Below, in pieces: positions 48,197 to 57,510 of a stretch of 64,000 nt of DNA. How positions within the stretch are numbered: position 1 is the first letter of the stretch; each line of letters opens with the position of its first letter. The notes under the pieces are model-generated. The model worked only from the letters and a program-made list of their open reading frames with translations. It ran no database searches and was not told the origin of the DNA. The position numbers were made by a program, and so were the translations under genes. This DNA comes from DASQDN01 sp963833675 (lineage in GTDB: Bacteria; Acidobacteriota; Terriglobia; Bryobacterales; Bryobacteraceae), in assembly GCA_963833675.1 (NCBI GenBank), contig CAWHYW010000017.1:186001-250000 (forward strand). Reading direction: 5' to 3'.

Positions 48197-49402
48197 GTGC
48201 TGAGGCGCGTATTTAAGGCCTTCGAATACCGCGACTTCCGGCTGCTTTGGTTCGGCGCATGCACGTCGAGCGTCGGTACTTGGATGCAGTCGGTTGCACA
48301 AAATTGGCTGGTGCTCGAACTCACGAACTCGCCATTTCTGCTCGGTCTCGATTCCTTTCTCGGTCAGATTCCGATATTTCTGTTTTCGCTGATCGGCGGT
48401 GTGGTGGCGGATCGTGCGGACCGGCGAAAGCTTCTCGTGGGCTCCCAAATCGTACAGATGTCGTGCGCGTTCCTGCTGGCAAGCTTGTTCGCCCTGTCGA
48501 GCGTGAAGGTCTGGCATATTCTGAGTCTTTCGTTTGTCGTCGGATTAGCCCAGGCATTTGGCGGTCCGGCCTATCAGGCATTGATCCCCACGCTCGTTGC
48601 GCCCAAAGATCTCTCGAACGCCATCGCGCTCAATTCGATCCAGTTCAATCTGGCCCGAGTTATCGGCCCGATGCTCGGCGGAATTGCGTTGACCAGCCTC
48701 GGCGCTGCCTGGTGCTTCACCTTCAACGGAATTTCGTTTATAGCCGTTATCATTTCGCTGCTGCTGCTTCCGGTGCGCCCGCTTGCGGCAAAGACGGGCG
48801 CCTCTGTTCTCACGAGCATTAAAGAAGGCCTGAACTTCATCGACCGCCAGGATGGCATGTCACCGCTGATCGCGATTGCCTTCCTGATGACCATGCTCGG
48901 TGTTCCATTGATGGTCTTCCTTCCTGTTGTGGTTCGTGATGTCTTCCACATGGGCGCCAGGATCTTTACGTTACTGCTATGCATTTCGGGGGCCGGCGCT
49001 GTAGTTGGGGCCTTAGCAGTCGCAGCGCTCGGGCACATCCACCACAAGGGCCGGGTCGCTCTTATCACGTTGATATCGCTTGGTGTGTTGATGTGCGCCT
49101 TCGGCCTATCCAGGTCGCTCCCACTTAGCTGCCTCTTGCTATTCGTCGCCAGCGCTGCTCTCGTCGCGGTATTCGCAATGATCAGTTCGCTGGTGCAGTT
49201 GATCGCGCCGGATGAGATGCGCGGCCGGGTAATGAGCGTCTACAACGTCGCATTCCGCGGGGGCATGCCGATCGGAAGCCTGATTTCCGGCCAGTTGATT
49301 GGTAGTTCCTCCGTGGGCGCGGTGCTTGCCGTGAATGGAATGGCACTGGCGATTCTCGGTCTGTATTTCCTTTTGGCGGAACGGCGAGTTGCGCGTTTGT
49401 AA
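48197..49402 (+). CDS. MFS transporter (EntS/DUF894-like)
   Basis: This 401-aa major facilitator protein has about 12 hydrophobic segments, the loop GGVVADRADRRKLL and GGPAYQALIPTLVAP. It resembles EntS-type exporters of siderophores and drugs. The substrate is not deducible. Start MLRRVFKAFEYRDFRLLW; it ends 11 nt before the following TPR gene. Confidence 0.9.
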   Translation: MLRRVFKAFEYRDFRLLWFGACTSSVGTWMQSVAQNWLVLELTNSPFLLGLDSFLGQIPIFLFSLIGGVVADRADRRKLLVGSQIVQMSCAFLLASLFALSSVKVWHILSLSFVVGLAQAFGGPAYQALIPTLVAPKDLSNAIALNSIQFNLARVIGPMLGGIALTSLGAAWCFTFNGISFIAVIISLLLLPVRPLAAKTGASVLTSIKEGLNFIDRQDGMSPLIAIAFLMTMLGVPLMVFLPVVVRDVFHMGARIFTLLLCISGAGAVVGALAVAALGHIHHKGRVALITLISLGVLMCAFGLSRSLPLSCLLLFVASAALVAVFAMISSLVQLIAPDEMRGRVMSVYNVAFRGGMPIGSLISGQLIGSSSVGAVLAVNGMALAILGLYFLLAERRVARL

Positions 49403-49413
49403 AATCGAAAAAG

Positions 49414-50100
49414 ATGAGGAAATTTGTCGCCCTTATTCTCTCAGCTATCCAACTCATCTTCGCCGCGCCGCGCGAGTTAGAGCACGCCCGCGATCTGCAG
49501 GATCGCGCCGCGTTGGAGCGTATCGTAGCGTCGTATAGCGAAACGGCGGCGAAGCAGGCCAACGATGCGCATGCGCAATATATGCTTGCAGTGGCAGAAT
49601 CCTACCTCGCCGAAGTGGCGACGGAATTGAAAGACAAAAACGGCGGACGGTCGGCCGCTGAGGCTGGCATCAAAGCCGCCGAAAAAGCAGTTTCGCTGAA
49701 GCCAGCAGTCGCCGAACATCACCGCATACTCGGCACTCTGTGCGGGCAGGTGATTCCGGGCAACGTTTTGGCGGGGCTGAAATATGGCCGCTGCGCCCTC
49801 GATTCCATTAACAAGGCCATCGAACTCGATCCAAAGTCAGCCATCGCTTACGTGAGCCGGGGGATCGGCAGCTACTATCTGCCGGCCGGATTCGGCGGAG
49901 GGCCTGATGTGGCTTTGAAGGATTTCCAGAAGGCAATCGAACTCGATCCGAAACTCTCGGAAGCGCATCTCTGGATGGGACTGACCCTGCGCAAGCTTAA
50001 TCGCAACGCGGAGGCGGGCGCCGCACTGAGCAGGTCACTACAGCTAAATCCGGACCGTATTTGGACCAAACAACAGCTGGAGAAAACGCCGCAGAAATGA
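49414..50100 (+). CDS. Exported TPR-repeat protein
   Basis: This 228-aa protein has a signal peptide (MRKFVALILSAIQLIFA) and TPR units such as EAGIKAAEKAVSLKPAVAEHH, INKAIELDPKSAIAYVSRG and DFQKAIELDPKLSEAHLWMG. A Gly-rich insert (YLPAGFGGGPDVAL) lies between repeats. Its stop overlaps the next start (ATGA), so it is coupled to a polytopic membrane protein. Confidence 0.88.
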   Translation: MRKFVALILSAIQLIFAAPRELEHARDLQDRAALERIVASYSETAAKQANDAHAQYMLAVAESYLAEVATELKDKNGGRSAAEAGIKAAEKAVSLKPAVAEHHRILGTLCGQVIPGNVLAGLKYGRCALDSINKAIELDPKSAIAYVSRGIGSYYLPAGFGGGPDVALKDFQKAIELDPKLSEAHLWMGLTLRKLNRNAEAGAALSRSLQLNPDRIWTKQQLEKTPQK

Positions 50101-51901
50101 AGAGTCGGTGGTTCGCTGCTCTGGCTCTCCTCGCTCTGACTCTGCTTGGTTTCTTCTACTATCCGGGTCACACGATCCTGCAGTCCGATACGCAGATATA
50201 CATCCCGATTCTGCAGCACATTGAAGATCCGACCGTCTTGCGGAATGACATCATGGCGGTGCGCCCTCATGTGTCTTTCACCTTGTATGACGAAGCGGCC
50301 CTATGGCTTCATCGCCTCACGGGCTTTTCGTTCGAGCACGTTTTGACAGGGCAGCAGTTCATCTACCGCGCTGTCGGAATCGTCGGAATTTACCTCTTCA
50401 TGATCGCTGCCGGTCTGAATCCGCTGATGGCTTGGCTGGCGACGGCACTCCTCTCGCTGGGAGCAAACATCATGGGACCCGCGGTACTGGTGATGGAATA
50501 CGAGCCGGTCCCGCGTGGCTTCGCTTTGCCGTTTGTCATCTTCTCGCTCGCGATGGTCGCGCGAGCCGAATGGCGCTGGGCTGCGGTCGCGGCATCAATC
50601 GCCTTCGCGTTCCATCCGCCTACCGCCTTCGCTTACGCGGCGATCCTCGGAGTTGTGCTGCTTTGGCGGAAAGATTTTGCGGCGCTCGGTTTGCTCGCAG
50701 CGGGCCACTCTTGATCGTGTTTACGATCCTGTTGCAACCTGCCCCGTCGGAGCGAGCGCCGTTATTTGGGGTCATCGATCCCTCTCTCGAAGCCTTGCAA
50801 CGGATGCGAGCCGCGTATAACTGGGTTGGCATGTGGGCGGGCAAGTGGATGTGGTTTTATATCGTGCTATGGATTGCGGGGTTCGTCGCATGGAGGCGCG
50901 TGCGCACGAACTTCAGTTGCGAACTATCGCTTTTCCTGCTTTCGCTGCCGGCAATCGGGATCATATCCGTGCCGCTCTCCTATTGGCTGCTGGAAGAGAA
51001 GAAATCGGTGCTCATGCCGCAATTTCAGCCAGGCCGGTACCTGCTTTTCGTAACACTGGTTGCAATGATGCTTGGGTGTATCGCCGCAATCCGAGCGGCC
51101 GAGCGGAAGCGATATTTCGAGACGTTCGTATTTTTTGCTGTGCCTCTGATCGCCACGGGCGCCGAATGGGATACGGAAAAGCTCACACCGTTGCGATTGC
51201 TATTGGTGAGCGCCCTGGCTCTTCTGGTCGCAGCCGCTGCGATATTACGATCGCCCGCATGGATAGTCGTACTCGCTGGTTTTATTCCTTTTTTTGTGTT
51301 CCCGGAGATTGCGGGCATTCAGAATTATCCGGCAATACATACTACGGAATTGGACGATCTTGCAAAGTGGGCTCGGGAGAATACGTTCAAAGATGCAGTC
51401 TTCCAGTTCGCTGACACCGGCAAGCGGCTTGAGCCCGGCATATTCCGAGTTCGATCCAAACGCGCGCTGTACGCCGATTGGAAGAGCGGTGGCCAAGTCA
51501 ACTTTTTGAAGTCTTTCGCGGAAACCTGGGGCGAGCGTTGGAAAATCGTCAGCAAACCGCAACCAGTCGATGTCTACGCGAACCTGGGGATCGATTATGT
51601 TGTGTTCCAGTCTGCAAATCGCCAACCAGGCCGCACTCCAGTTTTTCAAAACACCGAATGGGTGGTTTACGACCTGAGAAAGCAATCGACTTCCGCCCGG
51701 GACGGAATGGAGGCCTGTGCGCCGACACGCGTAACCGATAAGGCCGCGGCAGCATTGGCGAATCGCAAGCTTTCGGACAAGGTTAGACCCTCAGTAAGCG
51801 CGACCGCCAGAGCGGCATTAAACGTATCTCCCGCTGCCGTAGTATCACGGGCTTCCACTGCAAATCCCGGCGCGTGGATCGTGGATTCGGCATCGGTATA
51901 G
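50097..51901 (+). CDS. Polytopic membrane protein, frame broken near 50702
   Basis: About 590 residues with at least ten hydrophobic segments. The first frame ends at GLLAAGHS and the second continues from GPLLIVFTILLQPAP, so one base is missing near 50702. Early residues (YYPGHTILQSDTQIYIP) resemble multispan glycosyltransferase-like or polysaccharide proteins, but I see no catalytic motif. After VVYDLRK (about 51690) the frame runs 200 nt into the ribokinase gene on the other strand, so the true end is uncertain; another indel could place a stop near 51675. Confidence 0.7.
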
Positions 51902-52596
51902 AGGCATCCGTTCTCGCCGAGTTTCAGGATCACGGCTGCCGGTCCTAGCGCAAGCACTTCCTTGGCAAGAGCGGGCGCTTCTTCGAGAGCTATGCGACCC
52001 GCGGTCCTTCCTAGAAGAATGAGCGCCTCTGATTCATTCGGGGTGAGAATATCGACCGCAGATAGAAGCTCACGCGATAGCTGTTGCGCCGGAGCGGGAT
52101 CGAGGATTGTTTTCGCGCCTTCCCGGCGCGCAAGGCGCAAGGCCGCCTGCACCGTATCGACCGGCGTCTCCAATTGGAAGAGCGCATACTTCGCGTTTCT
52201 GAAACTCCCGCGCGACCCCTCAATGTCTGCGGAGGGAAATGCCCCGTTCGCCCCGGCGGCAACGATGATCGCGTTCTGTCCTGCCTGGTCCACACCGATC
52301 AGCGCGACGCCCGTGGCTTCGTTTCGAACTGCGGCGACGGCGCTGACATCGACTCCAGCCGCCGCGAGACTTGCTTTCAGATGATCTGCAAACAGGTCGT
52401 AGCCGACGCGGCCGACCATGCGAACCAAAGCATTGCTCGCAAGCCGGCCCGCGGCGCAAGCTTGATTGGCGCCTTTGCCTCCGGGGATCATTTGAAACCC
52501 ACCGCCGAGCACGGTTTCGCCAGGCGCGGGCAGATGCTCCGTCCGAACCACGAAATCCATATTGAGGCTTCCGAGGACGACGATCGCTGGTTTCAC
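51667..52596 (-). CDS. rbsK: Ribokinase
   Basis: This 309-aa PfkB-family sugar kinase has GSLNMDFVVRTEHLPAPGET, GGKGANQACAAGRL and the C-terminal DTTAAGDTFNAALAVAL with the catalytic Asp in AAGD. It should phosphorylate ribose at O5. It lies 4-nt-overlapped with the DUF507 gene upstream. Other PfkB sugars cannot be excluded. Confidence 0.93.
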   Translation of the reverse strand: MKPAIVVLGSLNMDFVVRTEHLPAPGETVLGGGFQMIPGGKGANQACAAGRLASNALVRMVGRVGYDLFADHLKASLAAAGVDVSAVAAVRNEATGVALIGVDQAGQNAIIVAAGANGAFPSADIEGSRGSFRNAKYALFQLETPVDTVQAALRLARREGAKTILDPAPAQQLSRELLSAVDILTPNESEALILLGRTAGRIALEEAPALAKEVLALGPAAVILKLGENGCLYTDAESTIHAPGFAVEARDTTAAGDTFNAALAVALTEGLTLSESLRFANAAAALSVTRVGAQASIPSRAEVDCFLRS

Positions 52597-52880
52597 CGGG
52601 TCAGGTCGATGCCAAGTTTCTTCAGTTCCTCGGCGTAGTATCGTTTGTGCAGGAGATCGAATTCCTCGGTACCCTCGGCAATCTCCCGCTTCTGCGTTTT
52701 AATCTTGGTACGCGCTGCGCGGTCAACCTTGTCTTCGGTCTGAAGAACATCGGTAAAGTATCCGACGATGTGCAGCCGCACGTCGTTTTGATCCTTCTTC
52801 AACCGGATGTTGCGGGCCTTGCGCATAGCCACGACGAGTTTGTGCGAGATGTCGGTGATTTTGTCTCTGGACAATTTCAT
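52593..52880 (-). CDS. DUF507 protein
   Basis: This 95-aa helical protein of the DUF507 family (KLSRDKITDISHKLVVAMRK, HIVGYFTDVLQTEDKVDRAARTKI, LLHKRYYAEELKKLGI) is of unknown function. A second DUF507 gene lies 37 nt upstream; the pair is probably paralogous. The start is ATG 52880. Confidence 0.9.
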   Translation of the reverse strand: MKLSRDKITDISHKLVVAMRKARNIRLKKDQNDVRLHIVGYFTDVLQTEDKVDRAARTKIKTQKREIAEGTEEFDLLHKRYYAEELKKLGIDLTR

Positions 52881-52917
52881 CTGATCGCCCGTGTCCCGCC
52901 CTGATGCACGAACGATC

Positions 52918-53181
52918 TTACGCTGCTGTACCAGCGTGTTCTTGATTCGTCTGGAACATCTCCTGATAGCTGACGCCCTCGCGCCTCATGTAGTCCGCAT
53001 ACTGATCGAGAATGTCCCTGACTTCTTCATTCAACTGATCTTCAGCAGAGAGTTCATCGGTGATGATCTCGGTAAACAACTCAACGGCGCTCTGTGGATC
53101 AGTGGTTTCGATCTGTTGCGGCGTTAGTCGCTCCACTAACCGGCGAGAGAGGTAGGCGATAAATTCGCGAGCTAACAACAT
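52918..53181 (-). CDS. DUF507-like protein (paralogue)
   Basis: This 87-aa protein resembles its neighbour (AREFIAYLSRRLVERL, VELFTEIITDELSAEDQLNEEVRDILDQYADYMRREG) with a matching helical plan. Function unknown. Tandem DUF507 genes occur in Acidobacteriota and Deltaproteobacteria. The upstream region is shared with lexA in the opposite orientation. Confidence 0.85.
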   Translation of the reverse strand: MLLAREFIAYLSRRLVERLTPQQIETTDPQSAVELFTEIITDELSAEDQLNEEVRDILDQYADYMRREGVSYQEMFQTNQEHAGTAA

Positions 53182-53355
53182 GTCGGGAGTGAACCCAGTT
53201 TATCATCACGGTCTTATCTTCTCGATGTTCTCGTTGTCATGCTCGTCTCAGTTGCATGCGGGTGAAAATCGCGCATCTCAGCAGGTCAAAAACATTCTTT
53301 ATAAACTTTGTTGTTGACTTTCTCCGTTTGTTCGCCAACAATTGGAAAGAGGACA

Positions 53356-53988
53356 ATGGCACTCACAAGACGACAGAAAGAGTTCCTGGATTTCCTGATA
53401 GGGTTTACGGATTCGAAAGGATACAGTCCGAGTTACGAAGAGATTGCTTCTGCGCTTGACTTGGCTTCGTTGGCCACGGTGCACAAGCATGTCTCCGCTC
53501 TTGAGACAAAAGGCTATATCCGGCGGGGGTTCAATCAAAGCCGGTCGCTTGAGGTCTCACCGAAATACCTGCAGGAACATCGCGAGATGCGAGTGTACGC
53601 GGCTGCTCCCGCGGATCTTCCGCTTTTGGGGCGGATTGCCGCGGGCTCACCCGTAGAAGCGATCAGTGGGAGTGAGCGGCTCAGTTTCCAGGACTTCGTT
53701 ACGGACCCCAATACTTACGCGTTGCAGGTCCGCGGCGAATCGATGATTGAAGATCATATCTGCAGCGATGACTTTGTGCTGGTAGAGAAGACGGAAGAAG
53801 TAAAAGACGGCGACATCGTAGTCGCCCTTGTAGACGGGAGCGATGCTACCCTGAAACGCTTCTACCGGGAACCGGACGGCATGATCCGACTCCAGCCGGC
53901 GAATGCTTTGATGCAACCAATTCGCGTCAAGCCGGCATCGCTACAGATCCAGGGACGCGTACTGGCAGTTCTACGCAAGTTTAAGTAA
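53356..53988 (+). CDS. lexA: LexA repressor
   Basis: This 210-aa SOS repressor has an N-terminal winged helix (ALTRRQKEFLDFLIGFTDSKGYSPSYEEIASAL), the self-cleavage region GRIAAGSP (Ala-Gly), the Ser nucleophile in RGESMIEDHI and the Lys in DATLKRFYRE. RecA-stimulated autocleavage derepresses targets; the imuAB operon in this window is a natural candidate target. I see no obvious LexA-box palindrome upstream. Confidence 0.96.
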   Translation: MALTRRQKEFLDFLIGFTDSKGYSPSYEEIASALDLASLATVHKHVSALETKGYIRRGFNQSRSLEVSPKYLQEHREMRVYAAAPADLPLLGRIAAGSPVEAISGSERLSFQDFVTDPNTYALQVRGESMIEDHICSDDFVLVEKTEEVKDGDIVVALVDGSDATLKRFYREPDGMIRLQPANALMQPIRVKPASLQIQGRVLAVLRKFK

Positions 53989-54276
53989 CTCGTCCTCAGC
54001 GCGGAACCAGTCCTGGTCGGATGATCCGTCCTGGCGTCCTCTTGCCTCCCAATAGGAGTAGGCAAGCGTAGCAATTGCTTCGTGAGAGACAGTTACTGCG
54101 GGTTGTGCACCCGGTGTTTCAACAGCGGTTTCTACCTTGGTTTTAGTGTGATGCTTATGCGTTGCGGCCTCTTTTCCTCTCGATGCAGTTTTTCTCACAT
54201 TAGGCTTAGGTTCAGCTGCATTGGGAGCGGCGACGGCGGGCGCAGTTTCAGCTTCAACGGACTTACGTCTGGGCAT
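53971..54276 (-). CDS. DUF2934-domain protein
   Basis: From ATG 54276 this 101-aa protein has a basic, low-complexity N-terminus (MPRRKSVEAETAPAV, KTASRGKEAATHKHHTKTK) and a C-terminal DUF2934 motif (ATLAYSYWEARGRQDGSSD, DWFRAEDEL). DUF2934 is a small domain of unknown function in Acidobacteriota and Proteobacteria. Its end overlaps lexA by 18 nt. Confidence 0.85.
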   Translation of the reverse strand: MPRRKSVEAETAPAVAAPNAAEPKPNVRKTASRGKEAATHKHHTKTKVETAVETPGAQPAVTVSHEAIATLAYSYWEARGRQDGSSDQDWFRAEDELLKLA

Positions 54277-54328
54277 GGAACATAGTATCACACGTCCAAA
54301 ACGTATTTTGATTGAAATGTTCTAACTG

Positions 54329-55219
54329 TTAAGAACGACCGAGGCCTCTATAAAGCGACGCGAATCCCTCAGGACGAGTCTTCCAGCGTCTATGTAACCA
54401 AAGCCACTGATCCGGATATTCGCGAATCACTCCTTCCAAATGGCTATGCAGAAGCTGCGTATCTGTCTGAATGTCACCCGTAAATTCCAGCGTGGGATAG
54501 AAGCGAAGAATATAGCGCTTCTCCTCGCTGGACCATAAAGCGTAACCCGGAATTACTGCTGCTCCTGTCCTTTGGGCGATGCGCACGAATGCCGTGCCTG
54601 CGCACGAGGGAACGCCGAAAAAATCCACGAAAACACCTTCTGTCGGAGTGACGTTCTGATCGATCAGCACGCCGACTGCTTCGTTTTTTTGTAGCGCTCG
54701 AAAGATAGCGCGCGCGGCGTCTTTCTTTTCAATCAAAGTATTGCCGGACCAGGCACGCAGGCGTTCCACCTCGGCATCTATACGGTGGTTATCGAGCGGG
54801 CGCACCACCACGTGCATCGGCTGAGCCATCAGTGCATGTGCAAAAGCGCTCAACTCCCACGCGCCCATGTGAGCAGTTGCGAACAAGACTCCCTTCCCGC
54901 GCCGCTTCGCTTCGAGGAAGTGGTCAAAACCGTCGTATCGAATCAACTCATGAATGTTGTTTTTGTTCAGGTCGGGAAATCGCGAGAACGCGACAAGCAT
55001 TCTCGCAAGAGAGCGATACACGCCATCCGTGATTCCGCGAGCGTCCGCATCGGGAAGCGCCATTGCGAGATTCTGATATGCCGTTCGCCGAAGTCTTGGA
55101 ATTATCCGATCCAGAAGAACCAGGTATATCCGCGAAAGCGCGTGGGCGAAAGCCAAAGGAGTTCTCCGCAAGCTGGCAAGTACTAGACAAAATGCCCAAT
55201 ATTCGAAGAATCGCCGCAA
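54329..55219 (-). CDS. Lysophospholipid/lipid A acyltransferase (LpxL/HtrB-like)
   Basis: This 296-aa acyltransferase has the catalytic H-x4-E motif in TAHMGAWE, GVLIDQNV and a Pro-rich WLWLHRRWKTRP end. A single hydrophobic N-terminal segment (YWAFCLVLASL) anchors it to the inner membrane. It should transfer an acyl chain to lipid A or a related lipid. It sits 5 nt after mnmA on the same strand. Confidence 0.9.
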   Translation of the reverse strand: MRRFFEYWAFCLVLASLRRTPLAFAHALSRIYLVLLDRIIPRLRRTAYQNLAMALPDADARGITDGVYRSLARMLVAFSRFPDLNKNNIHELIRYDGFDHFLEAKRRGKGVLFATAHMGAWELSAFAHALMAQPMHVVVRPLDNHRIDAEVERLRAWSGNTLIEKKDAARAIFRALQKNEAVGVLIDQNVTPTEGVFVDFFGVPSCAGTAFVRIAQRTGAAVIPGYALWSSEEKRYILRFYPTLEFTGDIQTDTQLLHSHLEGVIREYPDQWLWLHRRWKTRPEGFASLYRGLGRS

Positions 55220-55224
55220 GGAAG

Positions 55225-56331
55225 CTACTCGATCCAGCCGCCGCCCACAACCAGGTCGCCCTGATAGAACACGGCCCCTTGACCTGGTGTGACAGCCCGC
55301 TGAGGTTCATCGAAATAAACCTCAGCCCTGAACCGATCGGTGGTAGGAACGATCACCGCATCGGCCGGCACGTGCTTATTGCGGATCTTCACCTGTACTC
55401 GTGTCGGTTCCAGCAGCCGCTCGAGGCTGATCCAGTTCACTCCCTTGACAAAGCACGAGCGGCGTAAGAGCTCATCGTTACCGCCGACAATCACGGTCTG
55501 CGTAGACGGCTCAGTTGCGATCACATAAAGCGGCTCGGGTCTGGCGATCCCAATCCCTTTCCGCTGGCCTACCGTGAATTGATGCACTCCGGCATGCTCG
55601 CCGAGGACACGCCCCTCCCTGTCTGTGATGTGCCCCTTCGTTGTGGACGGCGCTATCCCCTGCTCCCGAAAATAGGCGTCGATGAATCCGGCATAGTCGC
55701 CATTTGGGACGAAGCAGATTTCCTGACTGTCATTCTTCGTGGCTACCGGCAGGCCGTACTCGCGGGCAAGCTCACGCACTTGCGGCTTCAGCAGGTGACC
55801 CAACGGGAACTTCGTGCGCGACAACTGCTCCTGCGTAAGGCCGAATAGAAAATAGGTCTGATCCTTCGTCGGATCCGCGCCTCGCATCAATTCGTAGCGG
55901 CCGGTAACATCATTGAAGCCGATCCGCGCGTAGTGGCCCGTTGCGATTTCTTCCGCTCCGATTCCTGCAGCCATGTCGAGGAACTGATCGAACTTGATGT
56001 GATTGTTGCAAAGCGTACATGGAATCGGCGTCCGGCCGGACAAGTACTCGTTAATGAAAGGCCGGACTACCTGCTCTTCAAAGCGCTGTTCAAAATTAAC
56101 GACGTAATAAGGAATCCCGAGTTGCTGAGCGACAGCACGAGCATCGTAGACGTCATCGAGCGAGCAACATCGTCCCGTAGCGGCTTCTGTCTGCAGTTCC
56201 GGCAATCGACGTTGATTCCATAGCTGCATGGTGAACCCGGCGACACGTCGCCCCTTTCGGCTCATCATGGCTGCGACGACAGAGGAGTCGACTCCTCCGC
56301 TCATCGCCACTGCAAGTAGATCTTCAGACAT
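55225..56331 (-). CDS. mnmA: tRNA-specific 2-thiouridylase
   Basis: This 368-aa PP-loop ATPase thiolates U34 of tRNA-Lys/Glu/Gln. Motifs are AMSGGVDSSVVAAM, the catalytic Cys in PCTLCNNH and the second Cys in SQEICFVPNGDY. ATG 56331 (MSEDLLAVAM) overlaps the cysteine desulfurase stop by 8 nt; the desulfurase is the physiological sulfur supplier, making the pair a unit. Confidence 0.96.
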   Translation of the reverse strand: MSEDLLAVAMSGGVDSSVVAAMMSRKGRRVAGFTMQLWNQRRLPELQTEAATGRCCSLDDVYDARAVAQQLGIPYYVVNFEQRFEEQVVRPFINEYLSGRTPIPCTLCNNHIKFDQFLDMAAGIGAEEIATGHYARIGFNDVTGRYELMRGADPTKDQTYFLFGLTQEQLSRTKFPLGHLLKPQVRELAREYGLPVATKNDSQEICFVPNGDYAGFIDAYFREQGIAPSTTKGHITDREGRVLGEHAGVHQFTVGQRKGIGIARPEPLYVIATEPSTQTVIVGGNDELLRRSCFVKGVNWISLERLLEPTRVQVKIRNKHVPADAVIVPTTDRFRAEVYFDEPQRAVTPGQGAVFYQGDLVVGGGWIE

Positions 56332-57484
56332 GTGCAATATACGTCGGAGACAGTCGCCGGAGATGCGCCGCTGCATCCGCGATGGCATCTACAAGCTCTT
56401 CGACTTGCTCGGGTGTGTTGCTCGCGCCCAGCGAAAAGCGCACGCTACTCTTAGCCCGCTGCTTCGATAGACCCAAGGCGAGTAAGACGTGGGAGGGCTC
56501 CACCGCGCCGCTTGAGCAAGCTGAGCCGCTCGATACACAGAAGCCCTTGAGATCCAAGGCGATTACGAGCGATTCTCCTTCGATACCCTCAAAACAAAGA
56601 TTCGTAGTATTGGGGACACGCAGAGCGCCGTTTCCATTAACGCTCACGTCAGGCACCCGATCGAGAATCTCCTGCTCGAGCCGGTTGCGCAATGCTGCGA
56701 TACGCGTCATCTCGGCCGGCATATTCTTGGCGGCGATTTCCGTGGCTGCGCCCATCGCGACAATCCCCGGAGTATTCTCAGTCCCAGCGCGCCGGCCCGC
56801 TTCGTGCCGTCCGCCAAACAGGACAGCGCCGATGTCGACTCCCTTCCCTACAAATAATGCGCCGACGCCCTTAGGTCCGCTCATCTTGTGCGCGCTCATC
56901 GAGTAAAGGTCCACACCAAGTTCGGACATCTTCACAGGAATGCGACCTGCCGCCTGAACTCCGTCGGAATGGACTAATACTCCGGCTTCGCGCCCGATTG
57001 CCGCGATCTCGGCAATCGGCTGGACAGTTCCGATCTCGTTATTGACGTGCATCACGGAAATCAATACCGTATTGGGCTGTAACGCGCGGCGGATATCTTT
57101 CGGATCGACGACGCCGGCGGCTGATACCCGTACGATGGTCGCTTCGCCTCCCCGCCGCTGGATTTCGGCCACTGTGTTTAGAACTGCCGGATGTTCAATT
57201 GCCGAAGTGATAATGTGCGGACGCTCCTTGCCTCGGGCAGCCCCCAGAATGGCGTGGTTGTCAGCCTCCGTGCCGCCACTGCCGAATACGATCTCCTTGC
57301 TTGTACACCCGACGAGCGTCGAAACCTGCCTTCGCGCAGTCTCTAGCGACTGCTTTGAAGACTGGCCCAGATGATGGATACTGGAAGCGTTGCCGAAGCC
57401 CTGGCGCAAAGCACGATGAAAGACCTCGAGCACATTCTCAGAAATCGGCGTTGTCGAGTTGTGATCGAAATAATAAGAGCGCAC
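56324..57484 (-). CDS. Cysteine desulfurase (NifS/IscS family)
   Basis: This 386-aa PLP enzyme releases sulfur from cysteine. Motifs are YYFDHNSTTPISENV, the PLP Lys in SMSAHKMSGPKG and the active-site Cys in SSGSACSSG. It is coupled to mnmA (8-nt overlap), so tRNA thiolation is its likely main role; Fe-S supply is possible. Confidence 0.94.
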   Translation of the reverse strand: MRSYYFDHNSTTPISENVLEVFHRALRQGFGNASSIHHLGQSSKQSLETARRQVSTLVGCTSKEIVFGSGGTEADNHAILGAARGKERPHIITSAIEHPAVLNTVAEIQRRGGEATIVRVSAAGVVDPKDIRRALQPNTVLISVMHVNNEIGTVQPIAEIAAIGREAGVLVHSDGVQAAGRIPVKMSELGVDLYSMSAHKMSGPKGVGALFVGKGVDIGAVLFGGRHEAGRRAGTENTPGIVAMGAATEIAAKNMPAEMTRIAALRNRLEQEILDRVPDVSVNGNGALRVPNTTNLCFEGIEGESLVIALDLKGFCVSSGSACSSGAVEPSHVLLALGLSKQRAKSSVRFSLGASNTPEQVEELVDAIADAAAHLRRLSPTYIAHV

Positions 57485-57510
57485 CTACTTCCTTCATTTT
57501 AGCAGCGCGC

